A stretch of DNA of 64,000 nt from JAJXZJ01 sp050012855 (GTDB lineage: Bacteria > Verrucomicrobiota > Verrucomicrobiia > Limisphaerales > J093), in contig JBEKGJ010000011.1 of assembly GCA_050012855.1 (NCBI GenBank), positions 1 to 64,000 of the forward strand. The letters run 5' to 3'. Positions within the stretch are counted from its first letter, which is position 1. The number at the start of each line of letters is the position of its first letter. This document shows, one piece after another, positions 42,472-50,984 of this stretch. Position numbers and translations under genes: made by a program. Under the pieces are notes generated by a model. It had not been told where the DNA came from. It saw only the letters and a program-made list of their open reading frames with translations, and ran no database searches.

Positions 42472-43866
42472 ATGAAAGTCCAGTTTCTCGGCGCGACGCG
42501 AACGACCACCGGTTCGATGTACCTGCTGGAGCTCAACGGCCGGCGCGTGTTGCTCGAATGCGGCCTTTACCAGGGCCGGCGCGACGACTCCGTCGAGCGC
42601 AACCTGCACTTCCCGTTCGACCCGAAGACGCTCGACGCCGCGATCCTGAGCCACGCGCACATTGACCACTGCGGCAATTTCCCGAACCTCTACCGGCAGG
42701 GTTTCACCGGAAACATCTTCTGCACGTTCGCCACGCGCGACCTGGCGAACATCATGTTGCAGGACTCCGCGCACATCCAGCAGGCCGACACGCTGTTCGT
42801 GAACAAGCTCCGGGCGAAGAAGGGCCAGCCGCCGGTGGAACCGCTCTACAGCATCACCGACGCCGAAATGGTGACGCGCCAGTTCATCGCCGTGGGCTAT
42901 GACCGGCCCATGCTGGTGAGCGACGGTCTGACGGTGACGTTCCGCGACGTCGGCCACATCCTTGGCTCGGCCCAGGTGATCCTCGACGTGCGCGAAGGCA
43001 GCCGGCAATTCCGCTACCTGTTCAGCGGCGACGTCGGCCGCGGCGGTGACCCGATCCTGCGCGACCCCGACACGGTGGACGGTGCGGATTTTCTCCAGAT
43101 CGAAAGCACCTACGGCAACCGGTCGCACGCGGACCGGCGCGCGGGCACGCAAGCCGCGGAGAAGGTGGTGCTCGAAACGTTGCAGCACGGCGGCAAGGTG
43201 ATCATTCCGTCGTTCGCGGTCGGCCGCACGCAGCAGGTTGTGTACGCGCTTAACCGGGCGATCCGCGACCATCACTTTCCCGCGGTGCCGACGTTCGTGG
43301 ACAGTCCGCTCGCGGTGAACGCCACCGAGGTTCACCGGTTGCACCCGGAATGCTTCAACCAGGACATCTATGAGTTCCTCCGCACCGTGGCGAATCCGTT
43401 CGAGATGGGCAACCTCACTTACATCCGCGACGTCGAGCAATCCAAGAAGCTCAACGACCTGGCCGGACCGATGGTCATCATTAGCGCGTCGGGCATGGCG
43501 GAATCCGGCCGCGTGCTGCATCACCTGCGGAACAACATCGGCGACCCGAACAACCTCGTGCTGTTCGTCGGTTTCTGCGCCGAGCACACGCTGGGGGCCC
43601 AAATCCTCGCCGGCAGGGACACGGTCAACATCTTCGGCGAACCGAATCGCGTCCGCGCGCGGGTGGCGTCGGTGGACGCGCTCTCCGGCCACGCCGACAA
43701 GGAGGAACTGGTCCGCTATGTCCAGCGGTTGAATGGCAACCTGCAGCGCATCTTCGTCATCCACGGCGAGGAGGAGCAGTCGCTGCCGTTTGCCGAAACG
43801 CTGCGCGGGTTACAGCCCAAGGCCGACGTGCTGGTGCCCGTGCCCGGCCAGGTAGTGGAGATTTGA
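42472..43866 (+). CDS. MBL-fold/beta-CASP ribonuclease (CPSF-like, RNase J/YSH1 superfamily)
   Basis: A 464-residue metallo-beta-lactamase with a beta-CASP cap and a C-terminal RMMBL motif. Zinc ligands: ILSHAHIDHCGNFP (HxHxDH), GHILGSAQV and YLFSGDVGR. The beta-CASP part shows IPSFAVGRTQQVVYAL and VIISASGMAESGRVLHHL, and the RMMBL block reads SVDALSGHADKEEL with a final VIHGEEEQ. Homologues are RNA endo/exonucleases. The ATG follows the tandem repeat. No operon partner is obvious. Confidence 0.92.
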   Translation: MKVQFLGATRTTTGSMYLLELNGRRVLLECGLYQGRRDDSVERNLHFPFDPKTLDAAILSHAHIDHCGNFPNLYRQGFTGNIFCTFATRDLANIMLQDSAHIQQADTLFVNKLRAKKGQPPVEPLYSITDAEMVTRQFIAVGYDRPMLVSDGLTVTFRDVGHILGSAQVILDVREGSRQFRYLFSGDVGRGGDPILRDPDTVDGADFLQIESTYGNRSHADRRAGTQAAEKVVLETLQHGGKVIIPSFAVGRTQQVVYALNRAIRDHHFPAVPTFVDSPLAVNATEVHRLHPECFNQDIYEFLRTVANPFEMGNLTYIRDVEQSKKLNDLAGPMVIISASGMAESGRVLHHLRNNIGDPNNLVLFVGFCAEHTLGAQILAGRDTVNIFGEPNRVRARVASVDALSGHADKEELVRYVQRLNGNLQRIFVIHGEEEQSLPFAETLRGLQPKADVLVPVPGQVVEI

Positions 43867-43952
43867 GCCGGAGGAAGCCCTCGACCCGAGCGACTCGCGG
43901 AGATGCCCCACCGGTCTCAACTCTCAACTCACCACCCTCTCAACTTTCCCGC

Positions 43953-43974
43953 CGGCTCGCGAGGACGCCCCACC
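43953..43974 (+). repeat. CGGCTCGCG-family intergenic repeat, short copy
   Basis: CGGCTCGCGAGGACGCCCCA plus CC matches the core at 42332 with one base changed. It lies in the 250-base gap between the nuclease gene and the LA_2272-type gene. Nothing else is recognisable in that gap. Confidence 0.6.
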
Positions 43975-44116
43975 GGCACAGTCAAACGTGGACACTGCCG
44001 CCGCGAGATCACGCTTGCTTCGCGGATGCGGTCGTCCAGAATGCGCGCGTTGCCCAAGGTGGCCCACGCGGGAACCGCCGGGCGGATTACTTGAAAGCCA
44101 GAATCATCGTTAAGCC

Positions 44117-44743
44117 ATGAATACGCGCAGTCTCTTCGTCGCCAGTGCCTCGGCCTTGTTGCTCACGCCAGCCGCCGCCCGGGCGGACAAACCCTTTCAG
44201 CTCGCCCTCCTGCCGCCGGAAACGCAGATCGTCGCGGAAGACCAGTCCATTCGCGGCGTGCGCTTCGACTTCATTTATGGTCGGAACCAGGACATGCGCG
44301 GGCTTGACCTCGGCTTGGTCAACGAGTCCACCGGGGAGTTCCACGGCCTCGGCATCGGGCTCGCCAATCTCACCCAAGGGGCGATGAGTGGCGTCCAATG
44401 GAGCGTGGCCGGCTATGCCGAAACCGGCAGCGACGCCTCGGGTTGGACGTTCTCGCTGGTGCACCACGAGTTCGGCAGTTTTGAGGGGTTCGAGCAGGGC
44501 CTCGTGGGCTACGTCGAAAAGGATTTTCAGGGTTTCCAGGGCAACGCGCTGTGGAACCAGACCGACGGCAAGGCTTCCGGGCTGCAACTCGGGTTGGTCA
44601 ACAAAGCCGGCGAAGTGCATGGAATCCAGCTCGGGCTGGTCAACCTGACCGAGCGCATGAACGGTTTGCAGATCGGCCTGTGGAACCAGATCAGCTCGAA
44701 GGAAGGTCTGAGCGTCCTGCCGATCGTGAACTGGAAGTTCTGA
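44117..44743 (+). CDS. LA_2272-type surface repeat protein
   Basis: A 208-residue exported protein with signal MNTRSLFVASASALLLTPAA. It then has repeated Gly-Leu-rich strands of the form GLDLGLVNESTG, GLGIGLANLTQG, GLQLGLVNKAGE, GIQLGLVNLTER and GLQIGLWNQ, and ends LPIVNWKF. This short-repeat pattern defines the LA_2272 family first noted in Leptospira. A terminal aromatic residue and alternating strands suggest an outer-membrane or surface beta-structure. Molecular function unknown. Confidence 0.82.
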   Translation: MNTRSLFVASASALLLTPAAARADKPFQLALLPPETQIVAEDQSIRGVRFDFIYGRNQDMRGLDLGLVNESTGEFHGLGIGLANLTQGAMSGVQWSVAGYAETGSDASGWTFSLVHHEFGSFEGFEQGLVGYVEKDFQGFQGNALWNQTDGKASGLQLGLVNKAGEVHGIQLGLVNLTERMNGLQIGLWNQISSKEGLSVLPIVNWKF

Positions 44744-45027
44744 GGCCGGCCGCGGCCCGTCACCCCGCCGACGGCAATCTCGCTCGGCTCGATTCCCTAT
44801 CGCCAGCCGGAGTGGGTGGCGGCCCGACCGCTGGGCGGGCAGTTTTCACTCTCGTTGCCTCGTGCGGCCTCTGGCCGAACTGGTCGAGCCGCCGGCCAGG
44901 CACGATGCCCGCTTCTTCGACCACCGCCCCCGGCTTCAGCAGTAGGTCTGGAGTTTGGCCCCGCCAAGACAACCCTGCCCGGGCGAAATGAAGTTGAAAA
45001 CCGGGGCCAGACTGGCAGGCTGGGGCC

Positions 45028-45918
45028 ATGACCAACTTGATTTCGCGGCGTCGCTTCGTTGGCGGTGCTGCCGCCGCCGGCACCCTGATGTTCCTGCCCG
45101 CCGCCACAACGCGGCTTCACGCGGAAGACGCCGTTCCCGACAATGGCGGCCTGGACTTTCCGCTCCAGGACCTGCACGTCCACCTCGACAACAGCACGAT
45201 TGACAAGGTGCTGGCCCTGCCCCAGGCGCGCGGCATCAAGTTCGGCATCGTCGAGCACGCCGGCACCAAGGAGAACGTCTATCCCACCGTGCTCAGCAAC
45301 GATGCCGAGCTGAAGCGTCAGCTCGCGATGCTCGAAGGCAAGCCCGTGTTTCGCGGCGTCCAGGCGGAGTGGACCGACTGGATGAGCGGTTTCTCGCCGG
45401 CGGCGCTCGCGCAACTGGATTACGTCCTCACCGACGCCATGACCTTCCCCGGCAAGGACGGCCAGCGCGTCAAGCTCTGGGAGGCCAACGCCCCGCAACG
45501 TGTGGACATGAGCGATCACGAGAAGTTCATGGACCGCTTCGTGGACTGGCATGTGGAGATCATGGCCAAAGAACCGTTCGACATCATGGCCAACACGTCC
45601 TGGCTGCCGGCGGCGCTCGCCGACGACTACGACCGGCTCTGGACGGAGGCGCGGGTGCGCAAGGTGGCCGAGGCGGCGGTGAAATACGGCGTCGCCCTCG
45701 AAATCAGCGCCAGCTACAAGCTGCCCAAACTCCCGTTCCTCAAAATAGCCAAGGCGGCCGGCGTGAAGTTCAGCTTCGGCTCGAACGGCCGTTACCCGAA
45801 CATGGGCAAGCTGGATTACAGCATCGCCACCGCCAAAGCACTGGGGTTGACGAAGGCCGACATGTTCACGCCCGCGCCCGACGGACAGAAAGCCGTCCAG
45901 CGGCGGAAATGGGCGTAA
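45028..45918 (+). CDS. Tat-exported PHP-like metal-dependent hydrolase
   Basis: A 296-residue protein with a twin-arginine signal (SRRRFVGGAAAAGTLMFLPA). The mature part has the PHP-superfamily pattern: DLHVHLDN (HxH metal motif) followed by KFGIVEHAG (His), VLTDAMTFPG, PFDIMANTSWLP, YGVALEISASYKLP (Glu) and VKFSFGSNGRYPN. PHP proteins are phosphoesterases or related hydrolases. The substrate is unknown. The 284 bases before it hold no gene I can support. It converges with tyrS. Confidence 0.8.
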   Translation: MTNLISRRRFVGGAAAAGTLMFLPAATTRLHAEDAVPDNGGLDFPLQDLHVHLDNSTIDKVLALPQARGIKFGIVEHAGTKENVYPTVLSNDAELKRQLAMLEGKPVFRGVQAEWTDWMSGFSPAALAQLDYVLTDAMTFPGKDGQRVKLWEANAPQRVDMSDHEKFMDRFVDWHVEIMAKEPFDIMANTSWLPAALADDYDRLWTEARVRKVAEAAVKYGVALEISASYKLPKLPFLKIAKAAGVKFSFGSNGRYPNMGKLDYSIATAKALGLTKADMFTPAPDGQKAVQRRKWA

Positions 45919-45991
45919 ACGGCGCAGCGCTCCACGACCCACCATTCACACTTCGCCATTCGCACTTCGCGTGGGTGGCCCGCCGCAATCG

Positions 45992-46032
45992 GCCGTCGGC
46001 GGGACGCCGACGGCTGCGCCCGAGACGGGCGC
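45992..46032. repeat. Two tandem perfect palindromes between convergent genes
   Basis: GCCGTCGGCG (45992-46001) pairs perfectly with CGCCGACGGC (46005-46014) across GGA. Directly after, GCGCCCG (46016-46022) pairs with CGGGCGC (46026-46032) across AGA. The site lies between the stops of the PHP-like gene and tyrS. It may act as a bidirectional transcription stop or be a REP-type element. There is no U-tract next to either stem. Confidence 0.6.
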
Positions 46033-46127
46033 GCTCCCCATTTTCAAACCGCCACCGTGCGATCCACGACCCGCCACTCGCCAAATCCAATACGAACCCG
46101 CCGCGTGTCCGTGCCGGGTCAATGGCT

Positions 46128-47408
46128 TCACTTTGCCGTCACCACCACGTAATTCTTCTTGCCCTTGCGTAGCAGGACGTGCCGTCCAAACAGCAGGTCC
46201 GCGCGCGTGACGGCACGTTGCGCGTTCCCCTCGCGGACGTTGTTCAAGTAAATGCCGCCCCCTTCGAGATCCTTCCGCGCTTGGCCCTTTGACGGGCAGA
46301 GCCCGGCATGGACCAGCAGTTCAACCAAGGGAAGGCCGGTGCCGTCGAATTTCACGGCTTCGATTTCCCGGGTCGGCACTTCGCCCGCGACATCGTTGAA
46401 ATTGGCTTCGGAGATGCCGGCGAGGTCGCCGCCGAACAGGATCTGGCTCGCCTTGATCGCCTCCTGCGTGGCGGCCTCCCCGTGGATCAGATCGGTCGCC
46501 GCCCAGGCAAGGGCGCGGTGGGCCGGACGCGCGCCGGGATTCGCCGCGTGCTGCGCTTCGAGCGCTTCGATCTCCTCGCGGCCAAGGAAGGTGAAGAATT
46601 TGAGATAGCGGATCACATCGCGATCGTCCGTGTTGATCCAAAACTGGTAGAAGCGATAGACGCTGGTGCGTTTGGCATCGAGCCACACCGAATCGCCTTC
46701 GGACTTCCCGAACTTGGTACCGTCGGCCTTCATGATGAGCGGCAGGGTGAAGCCGAAGGCGGGGCGCCCCAGTTTCTTGCGGATGAGGTCAATGCCCGCG
46801 GTGATGTTGCCCCACTGGTCGCTGCCGCCGATCTGCAGATCGCAGTTGAACTCGCGGCTCAAGTGGTAGAAGTCGAAAGCCTGCAAGAGCATATAACTGA
46901 ACTCGGTGTAGCTGATACCGGTTTCGCGGTCCTCCATGCGGGCGCGGACGCTCTCCTTGGCGACCATCTGGTTGACGGAAAAATGCTTGCCGATGTCGCG
47001 CAGGAATTCGAGGAAGCTGACGCGCGCGGTCCAATCCGCGTTGTCCACCAGCCGGGCGGGATTGGCGGGCGCCTCGAAATCCAGCAGGCGGGCGAGCTGG
47101 GGGCGGATGCCGGCGAGGTTGGCGGCGATGGTCTCGGGCGTCTGGAGCTGGCGTTCAGCCGACTTGCCACTTGGATCACCGATGCTGCCGGTGGCGCCGC
47201 CCGCGACCGCAATTGGCCGGTGGCCAGCGAGCTGGAACCGCCGCAGGGCGATCAGCGGCACCAGACTGCCTACGTGGAGACTGTCAGCCGTGGGATCGAA
47301 GCCGCAATAGAGCGTCACGGGGCCCGCGGCCAGCCGCCGGGTCAGCTCCGCTTCATCGGTGCAATCGGCCCACAGGCCGCGCCATTTCATTTCCTCGAGG
47401 ACGTTCAT
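46128..47408 (-). CDS. tyrS: Tyrosyl-tRNA synthetase
   Basis: A 426-residue class I aminoacyl-tRNA synthetase charging tRNA-Tyr. Motifs are YCGFDPTADSLHVGSLVPLI (the HIGH-like HVGS), GGATGSIGDPSGKSAER, FSYMLLQAFDFYHL, LQIGGSDQWGNITAGIDLI, and the KMSKS-type KFGKSEGDSVWLD. The C-terminal S4 RNA-binding domain has ELLVHAGLCPSKGQARKDLE. I start at the ATG giving MNVLEEMKWRGL, the usual start of the family. A GTG nine codons upstream is possible. Confidence 0.96.
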   Translation of the reverse strand: MNVLEEMKWRGLWADCTDEAELTRRLAAGPVTLYCGFDPTADSLHVGSLVPLIALRRFQLAGHRPIAVAGGATGSIGDPSGKSAERQLQTPETIAANLAGIRPQLARLLDFEAPANPARLVDNADWTARVSFLEFLRDIGKHFSVNQMVAKESVRARMEDRETGISYTEFSYMLLQAFDFYHLSREFNCDLQIGGSDQWGNITAGIDLIRKKLGRPAFGFTLPLIMKADGTKFGKSEGDSVWLDAKRTSVYRFYQFWINTDDRDVIRYLKFFTFLGREEIEALEAQHAANPGARPAHRALAWAATDLIHGEAATQEAIKASQILFGGDLAGISEANFNDVAGEVPTREIEAVKFDGTGLPLVELLVHAGLCPSKGQARKDLEGGGIYLNNVREGNAQRAVTRADLLFGRHVLLRKGKKNYVVVTAK

Positions 47409-47528
47409 CGAATCAATTGGTGGTTGCGGGCTCACGTCGCACGGATCGTGGTGGAAGCGCCGTCAAGTTGGCCAGCCACCACCGATAGCGGAAGTCACGC
47501 AGAGCCGCAGCGGATTCTTCTCAAAGCG

Positions 47529-48638
47529 CTATTTCAGGTTTGCCGGGTTGAGCGGCTTGAGATCCTTCGGCAGGAACAGACCATCCTTGCGGATGAGTTC
47601 GCCGTCGAACCAGACCTCGCCCCCGCCCCACTCGGGCCGTTGGATGAGCACCATGTCCCAGTGCACCGCGGATTTGTTGCCGTTGCCGCAAGTTTCGTAC
47701 GCCTGGCCGGGCGTGAAGTGCAGCGACCCGGCGATCTTCTCGTCAAACAAAATATCGCACATCGGATTCTGGATGTACGGATTGTAGCCGAGGCTGAATT
47801 CTCCGATGGAGCGGGCACCGGGATCGGTGTCGAGAATCTCGTTGAGCCGTTTCTCGTTGGAACCGGTCGCCTTGACGACCCGGCCATCCTTCAGTTCGAG
47901 CCGGATGTTCTCGAACTTGGTGCCGGCGTAGAGCGACGGGGTGTTGAACTGGATGATGCCGGTGGCCGACTTGAGCGTCGGGCAGGAATAACACTCGCCG
48001 TCGGGGATGTTGCGCAAACCATTGCACGGCTCGGAGCCGATGCCTTTGATGCTGAAGGTGAGGTCGGTGCCGGGGCCTTTGAGGTGGACCCGGTCCGCGC
48101 GTTTGAGTCGGCGCTCGAGCGGCGTGGCGGCGCGGGCCATCTTGCGATAGTCCATCGTGCAGACATCGAAGTAGAAATTCTCGAAGGCCTCGGTGCTGAG
48201 GTTGGCGGCCTGGGCCATGCTCGGCGTAGGCCAGCGCAAGACCACCCAGCGGGTCTTGTTGACGCGACGATCCAGCACCGGCCGCAGCGTCTTGCTGTAA
48301 AGCTGGAGTCGGTCGCTGGGCACGTCGGCGGCCTCGTTGGCGTTGTGCGTCCCCCGGACGGCGATGTACGCCTGCATTTTCTTCATGCGGAACAGTTCGA
48401 GGTCACGCATCAGGCCGGCGTGCCTGGCATTGGTGTCCAATGTGATTTCGCGGGCGATCCGTGTGTGCCGGAGCTCGACGACCGGCACGCCACCGGCGGC
48501 GCGCACGGCGCGCATGAGGACAACGCCAAACTCGTCCGGCGTGTCGGTCAGGTCCAGCAGAACATGGTCGCCGCGTTTGACGGCGGCGGAATACTCCACG
48601 AGCAACCGGGCCAGTTTGGGGTAACGGACATCGTTCAT
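47529..48638 (-). CDS. M29-family (thermophilic) metalloaminopeptidase
   Basis: A 369-residue aminopeptidase of the AmpS/M29 family. Visible blocks are KLARLLVEYSAAVKRGDHVL, VKGPGTDLTFSI-like HLKGPGTDLTFSIKG, the metal-binding NIPDGECYSCP (Glu), FSLGYNPYI (the usual G.N region) and SAVHWDMVLIQRPE (His and Asp). M29 enzymes use two metal ions to remove N-terminal residues. The ATG giving MNDVRYPKLARL is chosen. The frame before it lacks homology. It is not in an obvious operon. Confidence 0.9.
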   Translation of the reverse strand: MNDVRYPKLARLLVEYSAAVKRGDHVLLDLTDTPDEFGVVLMRAVRAAGGVPVVELRHTRIAREITLDTNARHAGLMRDLELFRMKKMQAYIAVRGTHNANEAADVPSDRLQLYSKTLRPVLDRRVNKTRWVVLRWPTPSMAQAANLSTEAFENFYFDVCTMDYRKMARAATPLERRLKRADRVHLKGPGTDLTFSIKGIGSEPCNGLRNIPDGECYSCPTLKSATGIIQFNTPSLYAGTKFENIRLELKDGRVVKATGSNEKRLNEILDTDPGARSIGEFSLGYNPYIQNPMCDILFDEKIAGSLHFTPGQAYETCGNGNKSAVHWDMVLIQRPEWGGGEVWFDGELIRKDGLFLPKDLKPLNPANLK

Positions 48639-49193
48639 AAACACGGTCAAGCTAGCGGCGGCGCCGACGCGGGTCGAGTGCCAAGTGCGCAACGACTGCG
48701 CACCGCCCGCCCACGAATGCGCAAAAGCGGGCAGCCTGTCCATTTCAAGCCATCATGGATCGCCGGTTTTAAACTTCTTCGCAGTCTGCGAGCGGGTTGG
48801 CATTCCTCGTGCTTGTTGGTAGGCGTATGAGAACAATACAGGATTTCAGCGATGGAAATCTGGTGTTGCCCCCCGTGGTCGCCGTCAGGGTGGCCACAAA
48901 CCATCCACTTCATCCTACTTGGACACGCCGGGACTGAGTTTCGGTGTCCTGCTCCACATGAACAATCGCCTGGCGGTCCGCAAGGGCCGCCAGTTTCTTT
49001 TCGCCGGAGGCTCAAGGCGGGCAGTATCCTGATTTGCCGTTTCCTGGAGTGCGGCTGGGCGCAAAGTTTCAGCCGCAGCCGGCCGAAAACGCTGCGGCTG
49101 GTTTCCGACACAGCCGCGCTCCATTCAAATTGGGACACTACCTCAAGGCGGAGACGCTTGCGTTTTAGGGCAGATACGTTCATAGTTTGTGTC
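48639..49193 (+). other. Long leader/intergenic region, possible small RNA
   Basis: No gene is supported in these 555 bases. They contain a strong intrinsic terminator at 48970-49001 on the plus strand, annotated separately, and a weaker stem GGACAC/GTGTCC just before it (from about 48927). Near the right end TTGCGT (49158-49163), 17 bases, CATAGT (49181-49186) is a weak promoter candidate for the gene at 49194. It would give an almost leaderless mRNA. Confidence 0.45.
48970..49001 (+). terminator. Intrinsic terminator with GNRA loop
   Basis: CTGGCGGTCC (48970-48979) pairs with GGGCCGCCAG (48984-48993), ten pairs including one G-T, across a GCAA loop. TTTCTTTT follows (48994-49001). No plus-strand gene ends just upstream. 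It therefore terminates a non-coding transcript or attenuates the gene at 49194. Confidence 0.7.
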
Positions 49194-49562
49194 ATGAAGT
49201 CCAGTCTGACGTTAGAGAGCCCGGCACCAGGTTTCGCGCTGCAACGTCCGCGGTGGTTTGCCTTGCTGGGCGTCGGGCTGGCCATCGGTCTGCTGGCCAG
49301 CGGATCCTCCTTGGCGGAAACGGCCAAGAAAAAGGCCAAACAGAAGCCAGCCCCGTGCCCGGCCTCCCAGAAGGTCACGAAATCGAAGAGCCAGCAGAAA
49401 TACGTCTCCGTCACGGGCTCGATGATCAAGCGGCCAGCGGACAAGAACGGACAGCCGGTGGCACTGGAATCGGACCTGGTGGTCATTGACAGCCAGCAGA
49501 TTCAACGCAGCGGCGCCAGTTCGCTGGCCGAAGTGCTTCGGAAGAGCGGGGCGCCCCATTGA
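49194..49562 (+). CDS. Short exported protein resembling the start of a TonB-receptor plug
   Basis: A 122-residue protein. A hydrophobic helix (WFALLGVGLAIGLLASGSSL) serves as signal or anchor, followed by a Lys-rich stretch (AETAKKKAKQKPAPC). Next come YVSVTGSMIKRPADKNGQPV and LVVIDSQQIQRSGASSLAEV, ending VLRKSGAPH. The last ~50 residues match the opening of TonB-dependent receptor plugs (VTGSRI..., VI....I...GA.SLAEVLR). The rest of the plug and the barrel are missing. It is either a truncated receptor or a stand-alone plug-like protein. No frame after its stop continues the family. Confidence 0.65.
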   Translation: MKSSLTLESPAPGFALQRPRWFALLGVGLAIGLLASGSSLAETAKKKAKQKPAPCPASQKVTKSKSQQKYVSVTGSMIKRPADKNGQPVALESDLVVIDSQQIQRSGASSLAEVLRKSGAPH

Positions 49563-49584
49563 AGCGGCTGATCCGGGACGCGCT

Positions 49585-49658
49585 GTAGCGGCGCGTCGGC
49601 AGACCGCCGCACTCTTCCGGCCTTTCCAGATGACGGCGCTCTGCCGACGCGCCGCTAC
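49585..49658. repeat. Long perfect inverted repeat (19-bp arms)
   Basis: GTAGCGGCGCGTCGGCAGA (49585-49603) is the exact reverse complement of 49640-49658. After one mismatch, five more pairs extend the stem inward, giving a ~25-bp imperfect stem around a short loop. A smaller CCGCCG/CGGCGG hairpin lies at about 49712-49730. This is the size and form of REP/BIME elements or a strong bidirectional stop. It lies between the plug-like gene and sppA. Confidence 0.8.
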
Positions 49659-49778
49659 GGCCGCTGACATCCCAACTCGCAATTCGCAATTCGCACCTCG
49701 AAATTCAGCGAGCCGCCGCTACGCACGGCGGCGAACCAACTTGCCCGCCTACCCGACGTGCACTAGTCTGCCGCCGCT

Positions 49779-50975
49779 ATGGACAACTCAGGTCCGCAAA
49801 CCGCCGCTCTCGTTACGCAACCGGCTCCGGCCATTGCCGAACCGGTCGCGCCACCGCCGATCATTCCGCCACCGCCGCGGACCCCGGTGACGCCGCCACC
49901 GCTGGTGCCGCCCCCGCCGCCGCGCCCTCCCCGCCGCACCAGCGTCGGTTGGAAAGTACTGGCGGTCGTGCTGCTCGTGCTGCTGCTCTTGAGCGTCCTG
50001 GCCAACGTCCGCCACCTGCTGGGCGGTCTCTTCTCGCTCGCCGGCGCGCGGACGCACCGCGCCGGCCCTCAATTCCAGGAGACGGTCATCGAGGAGAACC
50101 GCGCGCGGTCGAAGATCGCGGTGCTCGACATTGACGGGATCATCAGCGGCGGTTACCTCGCGGCCGGGGACATGAGCCTGGTCGAATTGATCGCCGGCCA
50201 GTTGGAGTGGGCGAAGGACGACAGCGAGGTGCGGGCGGTCATCCTGCGCATTGACTCGCCCGGCGGCGAAGTGCTCGCGTCCGACGAGATCGCGCGGGCC
50301 ATCCGCGAGTTCCAGGAGGAATCCGGCAAGCCGGTCATCGCCTCCATGGGCGGACTGGCCGCCTCGGGCGGCTACTATGTCGCGGTGCCGTGCCGATGGA
50401 TCGTCGCCAACGAACTGACGATCACCGGCAGCATCGGCGTCATCATGCACGGCTACAACTACCGTGGGTTGCTCGACAAGGTCGGGGTCCGTCCCGAAGT
50501 GTTCAAGAGCGGCCGTTTCAAGGACATGATGCGCGGCGACAAGGCGGAATCGGAGATCACGCCCGAAGAAACCGAAATGCTGCAGAAGCTGATCAATGAA
50601 ACCTACGAGCGATTCAAGCAGGTCGTCGCCGACGGCCGCCGCACCGCAGCCGAAGCGAACCACGGCAAGGGACACGCGTTGGCCACGAACTGGGCCGATT
50701 ACGCCGACGGGCGGGTGCTCTCGGGCCGGCAGGCGGCCGACCTGGGTTTCGTGGATGAATTGGGGAACTTCAAGAAGTCCGTGGAACGGGCGAAGAAACT
50801 TGCCGGCGTGAGCGACGCCAACCTCATCCAATACCAAATCCCTTTCAACCTCGTGAACTTGTTCCGGCTGTTCGGCAAGACGGACGTGCACACGGTGAAG
50901 GTGGACGTCGGCCTGGACATCCCACGGCTCAGTGTGGGCCGGATGTACTTCCTGTTTTTGCCCGGAGCGAAGTAA
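49779..50975 (+). CDS. sppA: Signal peptide peptidase A, short form
   Basis: A 398-residue inner-membrane serine protease that degrades cleaved signal peptides. The N-terminal ~55 residues are Pro-rich (PPPIIPPPPRTPVTPPPLVP) and cytoplasmic. One membrane helix follows (VLAVVLLVLLLLSVLAN). The protease domain has RIDSPGGEVLASDEI, nucleophile Ser196 in GGLAASGGYY, TITGSIGVI, and base Lys248 in KSGRFKDMM. The 52-residue Ser-Lys spacing equals that of the Bacillus short SppA. The start is the only reasonable ATG. Confidence 0.94.
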   Translation: MDNSGPQTAALVTQPAPAIAEPVAPPPIIPPPPRTPVTPPPLVPPPPPRPPRRTSVGWKVLAVVLLVLLLLSVLANVRHLLGGLFSLAGARTHRAGPQFQETVIEENRARSKIAVLDIDGIISGGYLAAGDMSLVELIAGQLEWAKDDSEVRAVILRIDSPGGEVLASDEIARAIREFQEESGKPVIASMGGLAASGGYYVAVPCRWIVANELTITGSIGVIMHGYNYRGLLDKVGVRPEVFKSGRFKDMMRGDKAESEITPEETEMLQKLINETYERFKQVVADGRRTAAEANHGKGHALATNWADYADGRVLSGRQAADLGFVDELGNFKKSVERAKKLAGVSDANLIQYQIPFNLVNLFRLFGKTDVHTVKVDVGLDIPRLSVGRMYFLFLPGAK

Positions 50976-50984
50976 GCGAATGGA

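Noticed and set aside
46308..48830. 840-codon plus-strand frame opposite tyrS and the M29 aminopeptidase
   Set aside because: It spans two well-identified minus-strand genes and the gap between them and has no recognisable motif.
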